Source: JBKHHU01 sp046539045 (lineage in GTDB: Bacteria; Planctomycetota; Phycisphaerae; SM23-33). Taken from it: a stretch of 7,199 nucleotides of DNA. Each line of letters opens with the position of its first letter. Within the stretch, counting starts at the first letter, position 1. The position numbers were made by a program, and so were the translations under genes. Shown piece after piece: positions 1 through 5,910 of this stretch. The notes beneath the pieces were generated by a model that did not search any database, was not told where the DNA came from, and saw only the letters and a program-made list of their open reading frames with translations. The stretch covers positions 1-7,199 of the forward strand of contig JBKHHU010000175.1 of assembly GCA_046539045.1 (NCBI GenBank), written 5' to 3'.

Positions 1-200
1 TGATCACGAAGATCGCCAAGGCCGCGAAGATCTCGAAGAACGGCGTGGTTGTTTTTTGAATTCCCGTTCCGCACCGCCTTGCCCGTCCGGGACAGCTTTC
101 CCAAAAAGCGGAACCCCCAGAAAACCTTCTTGCCCTTCGAGGTCTTCGAGAACTTCGTGACTAAAAAAACCTCCGTGTCCTCGGTGTCCTCGGTGGTTCA
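1..200. repeat. Nested hairpin repeat, copy 1 (truncated at window start)
   Basis: This is the first copy of a tandem repeat with a period of about 241 bp. The left inner arm (3-37) is made of 9-nt words ending in CGAAG or CAAG. A core follows (47-133), then the inverted arm (134-161) with words such as TTCGAGGTC and TTCGAGAAC, an A tract (163-169), and an outer arm (170-199) of words such as CTCGGTGTC. Positions 3-46 match 245-288 over 44/44 bp, and 134-186 match 375-427 over 53/53 bp. The left outer arm would lie before the window. Reading frames through it give only three-residue periodic peptides, so I regard it as non-coding. Confidence 0.85.
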
Positions 201-201
201 T

Positions 202-439
202 AAACCACGGAGAGCACAGAGGGGTTTGGTGGTTTTTCTTCTCAATCACGAAGATCGCCAAGGCCGCGAAGATCTCGAAGAACGGCGTTGTGGTTTGGGC
301 TCCCCGATCCTGCCAGCCGCTGCCCGCCCGGAAAATCGTTCCCCGCGCGGAAAGCAAACAAAAGACCTTCGTGGCCTTCGAGGTCTTCGAGAACTTCGTG
401 ACTAAAAAAACCTCCGTGTCCTCGGTGCCCTCAGTGGTT
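202..439. repeat. Nested hairpin repeat, copy 2 (complete)
   Basis: This is a complete copy of the element. It runs outer arm (202-222), spacer, inner arm (245-280), core (289-361), inverted inner arm (366-402), inverted outer arm (411-439). AACCAC at 203-208 pairs with GTGGTT at 434-439, and CACGAAG at 247-253 pairs with CTTCGTG at 394-400. The coordinate sums (642 and 647) stay nearly in register, so the whole unit can fold as one long imperfect hairpin. The inner arm has four 9-nt words on each side. The element has no coding content I can support. Its nature (mobile element or structured RNA/DNA) is unknown. Confidence 0.85.
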
Positions 440-474
440 AAAAAACCACGGAGAACACTGAGAGCACGGAGGCT
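404..474 (-). terminator. Probable Rho-independent terminator of clpX, built from repeat arms
   Basis: Read on the minus strand, about 29 nt after the clpX stop, there is a long GC-rich stem. CCTCCGTG (from 474-467) pairs with CACGGAGG (from 418-411), with imperfect pairing between, closing on a short A/T-rich loop near 440. Seven T follow at once (complement of A 404-410). Stem plus T tract is the classic intrinsic terminator. The same arms can instead pair with the neighbouring repeat copy, so two folds compete. Confidence 0.7.
441..474. repeat. Solitary outer arm of the hairpin repeat
   Basis: A third outer arm made of 9-nt words (ACCACGGAG, AACACTGAG, AGCACGGAG) sits directly after copy 2, and no inner arm or core follows it. 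It ends about 29 bp before the clpX stop codon. It is either the relic of a third unit or the normal right-hand border of the array. It pairs with the outer arm at 411-439 to make the clpX terminator. Confidence 0.7.
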
Positions 475-502
475 CATGTCTGGCCGGAGATCAGCGTCCG
501 TC

Positions 503-1822
503 TCAGGCGCTTTGTTTTCTCTTTCTGGTCTTTTTCTTTTTGGCGCTTTTGAGGGTGGGGGCGGCATCGCCGACCATCTCTGCGGTGATCTCGTAGACGG
601 CGCCCTCTTCCTTGTTCTCGGGCAGTTCGTACATGATGTCGAGCATGATGTTCTCGACGACCGCCCGCAACGCCCTGGCACCGACGTCCCGCTGGAGAGC
701 CCGCTCGGCCACGGCCTTGAGTGCCTCATCCGTGAACTCGATCGTGCAGTCTTCGATCTCGAACAGGCGCTTGTACTGGCGGATGACCGCGTTCTTCGGT
801 TCGGTCAGGATGCGAACCATCGCGTCGACGTCCAGCTGCTCCAGGGCCGTCAGGCAAGGCAGCCGGCCGACGAATTCGGGGATCATCCCGTACTGCACCA
901 GGTCATGCGGCTCGACCTGGGCCAGAATGTTCGACCGCTCCTGCGAGGTCTCTTCCTCGGCGTCTTCGGTCTTGAAGCCGATCAGCTGGCGACCCAGACG
1001 CTTCTTGATGATGTCTTCCAGACCGTCGAACGTCCCGCCGCAGATGAACAGGATGTGACTGGTGTCGACCTGGATGTACTGCTGCTCGGGGTGCTTCCTG
1101 CCGCCCTGCGGGGGCACGTTGGCCACGGTGCCTTCGAGCATTTTCAGCAGCGACTGCTGCACGCCCTCGCCGCTGACGTCGCGGGTGATGGAGACGTTGC
1201 TGGAGGTCTTGCCGACCTTGTCGATCTCGTCGATGTAGATGATCCCGCGCTCGGCAGCTTCCAAGTCCCAGTCGGCGGCCTGGAGCAGCTTGAGGATGAT
1301 GTTCTCGACGTCTTCGCCTACATACCCTGCCTCGGTGAGGGTGGTCGCATCGCCGATGGCGAACGGCACGTTCAGCACGTTGGCCAGCGTGCGGGCCAGG
1401 AGCGTCTTACCGCAGCCGGTGGGCCCGATCATCAGGACGTTGGACTTGTCGATCTCGACATCGTCGCCCTGCTCGGAGTCCACGTGCATCAGCCTCTTGT
1501 AGTGGTTGTGAACCGAGACGCTCAGCACCTTCTTGGCCAGTTCCTGACCGATGACGTACTCGTCGAGGTATTCCTTGATTTTCCGCGGCGTCGGAATCGA
1601 AGTGAACAGCGGTTTGGACTTGGACGTCCGCCGCTGCTCCTGACGAATGATGTTGTGGCACAGCTCGACGCAATTGGCGCAGATATTCACGTTGTCCGGG
1701 CCCTCTACCAGCGGCTGGACCTCGTCGCTGGAGCGGTGACAGAATGCGCATTCGCGGGGACCGGACGGCCCGGGGCCATCGGATCGGCCGCCACCGGAAC
1801 CACCTTTATTCGATGAACTCAT
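503..1822 (-). CDS. clpX: ATP-dependent Clp protease ATP-binding subunit ClpX
   Basis: ClpX is the AAA+ hexameric unfoldase that selects cytoplasmic substrates and feeds them to the ClpP protease. The 439-residue product is a little longer than E. coli ClpX (424). In order it has a Gly/Ser-rich lead, a zinc-binding domain (C25, C28, C48, C51), Walker A GPTGCGKT (133-140), pore loop GYVG (166-169), Walker B IIYIDEID (194-201), RKH loop (242-244), IGF loop (281-283) that docks on ClpP, an arginine-finger region EFVGR ending at R320, and sensor 2 GARALR (381-386). All key residues are intact. The C terminus is unusually basic (KKKKTRKRK). The ATG at 1822 has GGAG 12-15 nt upstream. The gene lies 37 bp after the small membrane protein gene, probably in one operon. 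No clpP is in the window. Confidence 0.98.
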   Translation of the reverse strand: MSSSNKGGSGGGRSDGPGPSGPRECAFCHRSSDEVQPLVEGPDNVNICANCVELCHNIIRQEQRRTSKSKPLFTSIPTPRKIKEYLDEYVIGQELAKKVLSVSVHNHYKRLMHVDSEQGDDVEIDKSNVLMIGPTGCGKTLLARTLANVLNVPFAIGDATTLTEAGYVGEDVENIILKLLQAADWDLEAAERGIIYIDEIDKVGKTSSNVSITRDVSGEGVQQSLLKMLEGTVANVPPQGGRKHPEQQYIQVDTSHILFICGGTFDGLEDIIKKRLGRQLIGFKTEDAEEETSQERSNILAQVEPHDLVQYGMIPEFVGRLPCLTALEQLDVDAMVRILTEPKNAVIRQYKRLFEIEDCTIEFTDEALKAVAERALQRDVGARALRAVVENIMLDIMYELPENKEEGAVYEITAEMVGDAAPTLKSAKKKKTRKRKQSA

Positions 1823-1859
1823 ATCTAACTCGGCTCTCCATGGAAGTTGCGAAGGAAGA

Positions 1860-2189
1860 TTACTCTTCCCGAGTCTCGGCTTCGTTACTATCGTCTTGAT
1901 CGTCCCCCGCGTTTAGTCCTTCATTATTGCCTTCTTGGCCGTCCAAGTCCAGACCTAGAACAGTTCTTCGCAGCACGCGGAACTCTTCCGGCGACAATTC
2001 GCCCTTTTCCCGCAGCCGCTGGAGCTCTTCCATATCGAACCCGGCGGACTCTCGGACATCTTGAGCGTACTGCCACCGGCGGCGCAACCACGCGATAAAA
2101 ATGGACGCCGCCACCAGGATGAGGATCAGGACTGTTCCCCAGATAACAATCCCAACGTAGTCCGGTTGATTGGTTTGCAGCAGAATCAT
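1860..2189 (-). CDS. Small membrane-anchored protein with SHOCT-like C-terminal segment
   Basis: This encodes 109 residues that I recognise only as a type. A short N terminus is followed by one strong membrane helix (about 12-34), a basic stretch (LRRRWQ) that should stay cytoplasmic, a short two-helix segment (about 51-79, with LQRLREKGELSPEEFRVLRR) resembling SHOCT or short oligomerisation domains, and a very acidic tail (about 82-109). The ATG at 2189 is chosen because the protein reads naturally from MILLQTNQ and AGGGA lies 5-9 nt upstream. The open frame extends further upstream, but that stretch is antisense to the sirtuin gene. It precedes clpX by 37 bp on the same strand, so co-transcription is likely. 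A role as membrane adaptor or oligomerising factor is conjecture. Confidence 0.8.
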   Translation of the reverse strand: MILLQTNQPDYVGIVIWGTVLILILVAASIFIAWLRRRWQYAQDVRESAGFDMEELQRLREKGELSPEEFRVLRRTVLGLDLDGQEGNNEGLNAGDDQDDSNEAETREE

Positions 2190-2228
2190 GTCCGTCCCTG
2201 AAGGCGGGAAAACACGAGGAATTCCGGA

Positions 2229-2257
2229 GCGACATTGCTCCGAGAACCTTCTATAAT
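2229..2257 (+). promoter_or_regulatory. Strong sigma-70 type promoter for the sirtuin gene
   Basis: GCGACA (2229-2234), a 17-nt spacer and a perfect TATAAT (2252-2257) make the best promoter match I noticed in the window. A start about 7 nt after the -10 falls near 2264, only about 4 nt before the sirtuin ATG at 2268. No Shine-Dalgarno sequence precedes that ATG, so the transcript is predicted to be leaderless or nearly so. Confidence 0.6.
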
Positions 2258-2278
2258 CAACCCGACCATGACGGACAA
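2250..2278 (-). promoter_or_regulatory. Possible minus-strand promoter for the small membrane protein and clpX
   Basis: On the minus strand, TTGTCC (complement of 2273-2278), a 17-nt spacer and TATAGA (complement of 2250-2255) match the sigma-70 type consensus at 4/6 and 4/6. The start would fall near 2243, giving a leader of about 54 nt before the ATG at 2189. Its -10 overlaps the plus-strand -10. This is a motif match only. Confidence 0.35.
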
Positions 2279-3044
2279 AGTCAAGAACAGTTTCGACGCA
2301 TCGTATCCGCAGCCGGTTGAGTGGGCCCGGGAGCTTCTCTCCGGCGCCAAAAACGTTTTCGTCTTCACCGGGGCGGGCATCTCCGCCGAAAGCGGGATCC
2401 CGACCTATCGCGGTGCGGGGAAAGGCTTTTGGGACGGGCTGCGCGTGGCAGACTGGGCGACTCCGCAGGGCTTTGCCCGGAACCCGGAGGGCGTCTGGGA
2501 CTGGTATTGCCGCCGGCGGGTGCAGCTGGGGTCGGTGCGTCCCAATCCCGGCCATGAGGCCCTGGCCCAGCTGCAGCGAAGGATTGCCGGCTCGGGCGGG
2601 AGCTTCACGCTGGCCACGCAGAATATCGACGGGCTGCACCAGACGGCGGGCACGGAGAACGTGCTGGAACTGCATGGATCGCTGCTTGCGGTGCGGTGCA
2701 GCGACTGCAGCTACGCCGAAACGGTCGGCCCGGTTGCCCTGGACTCCCCTGCCTGCCCGGAATGTGGAAGTCGGCTCCGGCCTGACGTGGTCTGGTTTGG
2801 TGAGATGCTCCCGCAGGACACGTGGCGGGCGGCGGAGCAGGCCGCGAGCGAATGCGACCTGCTGCTGGTGGTCGGGACCAGCGCGGTAGTGTACCCGGCG
2901 GCGGGGCTTATCGAGACGGCCCTGGCCGGAGGGGCCCGGAGTATCGAGGTCAATCCCGAGCCCAACGGGTTCAGCGGCCTGATGAATGTCTCGATCCGCG
3001 GCAAATCGGGCGAGGTCCTTCCGCAACTGCTGGGCTACCGCTGA
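2268..3044 (+). CDS. NAD-dependent protein deacylase, Sir2 family (class III / CobB-like)
   Basis: Sirtuins remove acyl groups from lysine using NAD+, giving nicotinamide and O-acyl-ADP-ribose. The 258-residue product has GAGIS (35-39) and GIPTYRG (43-49) for NAD binding, TQNIDGLH (117-124), catalytic His136 in ELHG, a zinc ribbon (C144, C147, C163, C166), and GTS (203-205). Tyr80 and Arg83 form the Y-x-x-R pair that in SIRT5 and CobB reads the carboxylate of succinyl or malonyl lysine, so desuccinylase/demalonylase activity is inferred. An in-frame TTG at 2235 could add 11 residues. I prefer ATG 2268 because the promoter -10 (2252-2257) lies between the two. The gene is divergent from the small membrane protein and clpX pair and 82 bp before lepB. 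Confidence 0.95.
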   Translation: MTDKVKNSFDASYPQPVEWARELLSGAKNVFVFTGAGISAESGIPTYRGAGKGFWDGLRVADWATPQGFARNPEGVWDWYCRRRVQLGSVRPNPGHEALAQLQRRIAGSGGSFTLATQNIDGLHQTAGTENVLELHGSLLAVRCSDCSYAETVGPVALDSPACPECGSRLRPDVVWFGEMLPQDTWRAAEQAASECDLLLVVGTSAVVYPAAGLIETALAGGARSIEVNPEPNGFSGLMNVSIRGKSGEVLPQLLGYR

Positions 3045-3093
3045 TTTGGCGCCGTCGGAGCAGTTTGGATCGAACAGACCCGCCGCCCGGGCG

Positions 3094-3120
3094 TATAACC
3101 CGGTGGAAATTCCTCAAAGG
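3094..3120 (+). promoter_or_regulatory. Ribosome binding site of lepB, with a possible -10 element
   Basis: AAAGG at 3116-3120 lies 6 nt before the lepB ATG and is a clear Shine-Dalgarno match that fixes the start. TATAAC at 3094-3099 could be a -10 box, but the hexamer 17 nt upstream (CGAACA) is a poor -35. It is therefore unclear whether lepB has its own promoter or is read through from the sirtuin gene. Confidence 0.5.
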
Positions 3121-3126
3121 TAGACT

Positions 3127-3849
3127 ATGGCGAACAAGCGAACCGAAGATTCCACGACCGACCAGCGCCTCCCGCTGAGCCGGCGGCTCTGGGACTGGAG
3201 TCGGCCGGTTCTGATCATCCTGCTGATCGGCATGGCTTTCCGGTCATCCATCGCCGACTGGAACGACGTGCCCACCGGTTCGATGAAACCCGCGATCATC
3301 GAAGGCGACCGGATCTTCGTCAACAAGCTCGCCTACGGGCTGTGCGCGCCGTACACGGACTGGTCGCTGGCCGAATGGTCCAGCCCCAGCCGGGGCGACG
3401 TGGTGGTGTTCTTCAACCCCCGCACGCAGCAGCGGATGGTCAAGCGCGTGATCGGCCTGCCCGGAGACACCGTTGAGATGAAATGCAACGTGGTCTACAT
3501 CAACGGCAAGCCCGCCGACTACCGCGTCCTCAAACAGGCGGAGGTCCACGACGCTGACGTGCTGCTGGGCGGCCGACGCATCTTCGCCGAGGAAACCTTC
3601 GACGGCAGTTCCCACATCGTCATGCGCACCCCCGGTCTCTCGTCCAAGCGGTCCTTCAAACCGGTGTCGCTGGGCCCGGAAGATTACTTCCTGCTGGGCG
3701 ACAACCGCGACAATTCCAGCGACAGCCGCTACTTCGGGCCGGTCCACAAGAGCCTCATCCGCGGCAAGGCGGTGCAGATCATCTTCTCGCTCGACCGGGC
3801 CAACACATTCCGGCCGAGGGCGAACCGCTTCCTGCACGGGCTGGATTGA
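3127..3849 (+). CDS. lepB: Signal peptidase I
   Basis: This membrane-bound Ser/Lys protease cleaves signal peptides from exported proteins on the outer face of the cytoplasmic membrane. The product has 240 residues: a charged N terminus, a single membrane helix (about 26-39), the catalytic serine box VPTGSMKP with Ser52, the general-base lysine box MVKRVIGLPGD with Lys106, and the box GDNRDNSSDSRYFGPV (191-206). All catalytic parts are present and the Ser-to-Lys spacing (54) is close to that in E. coli LepB. The insert about 112-182 between the last two boxes is moderate in size. AAAGG 6 nt upstream supports the ATG. It is followed after 7 bp by the Mut7-C gene, so it likely heads a four-gene transcript. 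Nothing nearby links it to one particular substrate. Confidence 0.95.
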   Translation: MANKRTEDSTTDQRLPLSRRLWDWSRPVLIILLIGMAFRSSIADWNDVPTGSMKPAIIEGDRIFVNKLAYGLCAPYTDWSLAEWSSPSRGDVVVFFNPRTQQRMVKRVIGLPGDTVEMKCNVVYINGKPADYRVLKQAEVHDADVLLGGRRIFAEETFDGSSHIVMRTPGLSSKRSFKPVSLGPEDYFLLGDNRDNSSDSRYFGPVHKSLIRGKAVQIIFSLDRANTFRPRANRFLHGLD

Positions 3850-3856
3850 CGCGGGT

Positions 3857-4369
3857 ATGTCTTCCCACGAGGCTCCCAGGTTCTTCTGCGACGCGATGCT
3901 CGGCGGTCTGGCCCGGTGGTTGCGGGCAGCCGGCTACGACGCGGCCTTCGAGCACGGGATCGACGACGGCGAACTGGTCCGGCGGTCGCTGGCGGAGGGG
4001 CGAATCCTGCTCAGCAGCGACAGCGGCATCTTCCAGCGGAATCTCATCACCTCCGGGCAGGTCCGGTCGCTCTTCGTCCCGCGGGGGCTGTCCAAGCTGG
4101 GGGCGCTGAACTACGTAGCCAACGCCCTGAAGCTCCCGCTCCGCCGTCCGTCCCGCTGCATGAAGTGCAACGGCCTGCTGGAAGAGGTACCCAAACACGC
4201 CGTGGCCGGGGAGGCGCCCCCGCTGGCGTTCCGGAACTGCCGGCGCTTCTGGCGGTGTACCCGATGTGGTAAACTTCTGTGGCGGGCGACGCACTGGGAA
4301 GAGATCCAGCGCCGCCTGCGAGAGATATTCAGCGATTCGACCTCGGCTGGAAAGGACGCATCAGGATGA
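3857..4369 (+). CDS. Mut7-C (DUF82) putative RNase domain protein with zinc ribbon
   Basis: The 170-residue protein matches the Mut7-C family, a PIN-like fold predicted to be an RNase and fused to a C-terminal zinc ribbon. The N-terminal half has Asp12 in CDAMLGGLARWLR (11-23) and Asp55 in ILLSSD (50-55), the expected acidic residues of a PIN-like site. The second half carries two CxxC pairs (C101, C104, C134, C137) and the HWEEI segment (146-150) common at the end of this family. It starts 7 bp after lepB with only a weak purine-rich stretch upstream, which suggests translational coupling. Its stop overlaps the next start as ATGA (4366-4369). The biological substrate is not established for bacterial members. 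Confidence 0.88.
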   Translation: MSSHEAPRFFCDAMLGGLARWLRAAGYDAAFEHGIDDGELVRRSLAEGRILLSSDSGIFQRNLITSGQVRSLFVPRGLSKLGALNYVANALKLPLRRPSRCMKCNGLLEEVPKHAVAGEAPPLAFRNCRRFWRCTRCGKLLWRATHWEEIQRRLREIFSDSTSAGKDASG

Positions 4370-5199
4370 GACTAGGAGGCCCGGTTTTCGCGGATTTCGA
4401 GGACCCGGAGCAGTGGGCCCGGCAAGTGCAGAAACTCGGATACCGCTCGGCGGTCTGTCCGGTCCGGGCCGACGCGGACGACGCGACGGTCAAGGCCTAC
4501 CAGCGCGCCGCGGCAGAGGCGGATATTGTCATCGCGGAGGTCGGCGCGTGGAGCAATCCGATCAGCCCGGACGAGGCCGAGCGGAAAGAGGCTCTTGCCA
4601 AGTGCAAGAAGCAGCTGGACCTGGCCGACCGGATCGGCGCGCGCTGCTGCGTCAATATCGCCGGCGGACGCGGCAGCCGGTGGGACGGCCCGGACGCGGA
4701 CAACTTCTCCGACGAAACCCTCGCGCGGATCATGGAATCGGTCCGCGAGATCATCGATGAGGTCAAACCCACGCGGACGTACTACACGCTGGAGCCCATG
4801 CCGTGGATTCCGCCGGACTCGCCGGACAGCTACCTGGAGCTGATCAAGGGCATCGATCGCGAGCGGTTCGCCGTGCATTTCGACCCGATCAACATCATCA
4901 CCGACCCGCGGAAGTTCTACCGCAGCGGCGAGTTCCTCCGCGAATGCTTCGGCAAGCTCGGCCCGCAGATCAAGAGCGTCCACGCCAAGGACATGATCAT
5001 CGACGAGGATTTCACCGTGCACCTGACCGAATGCCGACCCGGGCTCGGGCAGGTCGACTACCGAACCTTCCTGAAAGAAATGGACAAACTCGACCCCGAT
5101 CTGCCGATACTATTAGAGCATCTGCCCGATGCCGAACAGTACCGGCTGGCGGCGGGGTATGTGCGAAAGGTCGCCGGCGAGGTCGGCGTGAATCTGTAG
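4366..5199 (+). CDS. Sugar phosphate isomerase/epimerase family TIM-barrel protein
   Basis: The 277-residue protein belongs to the xylose isomerase-like / AP endonuclease 2 TIM-barrel superfamily. Likely divalent-metal ligands at strand ends are Glu143 (TLEPMPW), Asp173 (HFDPIN), His206 (SVHAKD) and Glu251 (LLEHL). Glu222 in TECRPGLG is also typical of this group. Such proteins isomerise or epimerise sugars or inositol derivatives in the cytoplasm; the substrate cannot be read from the sequence. An in-frame ATG at 4279 exists, but ATG 4366 is preferred. There the ATGA overlap with the Mut7-C stop and AAAGGA (4351-4356) nine nt upstream give a normal start, and homologues begin near MRLGGPVF. 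An HAD gene follows after 18 bp. Confidence 0.88.
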   Translation: MRLGGPVFADFEDPEQWARQVQKLGYRSAVCPVRADADDATVKAYQRAAAEADIVIAEVGAWSNPISPDEAERKEALAKCKKQLDLADRIGARCCVNIAGGRGSRWDGPDADNFSDETLARIMESVREIIDEVKPTRTYYTLEPMPWIPPDSPDSYLELIKGIDRERFAVHFDPINIITDPRKFYRSGEFLRECFGKLGPQIKSVHAKDMIIDEDFTVHLTECRPGLGQVDYRTFLKEMDKLDPDLPILLEHLPDAEQYRLAAGYVRKVAGEVGVNL

Positions 5200-5217
5200 C
5201 AGGTAAGGCGACGGTGA

Positions 5218-5910
5218 ATGAAGTACGATGCGGTGATTTTCGATCTGTACGGGACGCTCGTGCCGGGCTACCCGAAGCGTGCCAGTGAAGTGATCCAGAC
5301 GCGCATCGCCGAGGCGATCGGCGTGGATGTCGAATCGTTCCGCCAACTCTGGCAGGCGACGTATCCGCGCCGGGCGGCTGGGGAGTTCGAAGGGTATCTC
5401 GGAAACGTTCGGTTCATCTGTCAGGAGCTGGCGGCAGCGCCGACTCGCGAGCAGTTGTCTGAGGCGGAGCGGATACGCATGGCCGCCATTCGCGACTCGC
5501 TGCAACCGAAGGACGGCTCGGCGGAGCTGGTCCGACGGATCCGGCAGGCGGGCTACCGCACCGGGCTGGTCAGCGACTGCACGTGCGAGATCCCGGAGTG
5601 CTGGCCGGAGACGCCGTTCGCGGAACTGATCGAGGCGCCGATATTCTCCGCCACCGCGGGCGTCAAGAAGCCCGACCCGGCGATCTACCTGATGTGCACC
5701 GACAAACTCGACGTCCAACCGGAACGATGCCTGTTCGTCGGCGACGGCGGGAGCAATGAGCTTTCCGGCGCTCGCAACGTGGGCATGGACGCGGTACTGG
5801 TCCGCGAACCGTACGAGGATTCCTACGAGCCGCAACGCCCGGACGTGGAAAGCTGGACCGGCCCGAGCATAGGCAAAATCCACGAACTCGGGGAGTGGTT
5901 GGAGCTTTAA
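5218..5910 (+). CDS. HAD-superfamily hydrolase with atypical motif I
   Basis: The 230-residue protein has a HAD Rossmann core with a helical cap about 15-95. Motif I is FDLYGTL, with nucleophile Asp9. The usual second aspartate (DxD) is Tyr11, as in L-2-haloacid dehalogenases and some uncharacterised HADs. Motif II is Ser119 (LVSD), motif III is Lys151 (KKPDP), and motif IV is GDGGSNE (175-181) with Asp176 and Glu181. A phosphatase normally uses the second aspartate as general acid, so the activity is uncertain: dehalogenase-like, an atypical phosphatase, or something else. It starts 18 bp after the TIM-barrel gene with TAAGG 9 nt upstream and is the last gene of the operon. Its TAA stop is the first base triplet of the large palindrome. 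Confidence 0.9.
   Translation: MKYDAVIFDLYGTLVPGYPKRASEVIQTRIAEAIGVDVESFRQLWQATYPRRAAGEFEGYLGNVRFICQELAAAPTREQLSEAERIRMAAIRDSLQPKDGSAELVRRIRQAGYRTGLVSDCTCEIPECWPETPFAELIEAPIFSATAGVKKPDPAIYLMCTDKLDVQPERCLFVGDGGSNELSGARNVGMDAVLVREPYEDSYEPQRPDVESWTGPSIGKIHELGEWLEL

Noticed and set aside
49..405. Short open frames on both strands through the 1-480 repeats and through 5937-6392
   Set aside because: Their products are three-residue periodic strings such as LRGLRGLRELRD or STDYTDCTDY, which only reflect the 9-nt words. No start signal or family supports them.
1..474. CRISPR array
   Set aside because: The repeats are 9-nt words in tandem and two 241-bp units with inverted arms, without evenly spaced unique spacers, and no cas genes are present.
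290..1816. A 508-residue open frame on the plus strand across clpX
   Set aside because: It is antisense to an intact, fully recognisable clpX and its product resembles no protein; it is a GC-rich shadow frame.
2235..2268. TTG start for the sirtuin giving 11 extra residues
   Set aside because: It lies upstream of the -10 box TATAAT (2252-2257), so the predicted transcript would not contain it.
1860..3026. A 388-residue minus-strand frame extending the small membrane protein upstream
   Set aside because: The extension is antisense to the sirtuin and reads as low-information Arg/Pro-rich sequence; the internal ATG at 2189 has a better ribosome site and a sensible N terminus.
4279..4365. Earlier in-frame ATG for the TIM-barrel protein
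   Set aside because: It would overlap the Mut7-C gene by 91 bp, and the added residues match nothing expected at the start of this fold; ATG 4366 has AAAGGA and a standard ATGA overlap.
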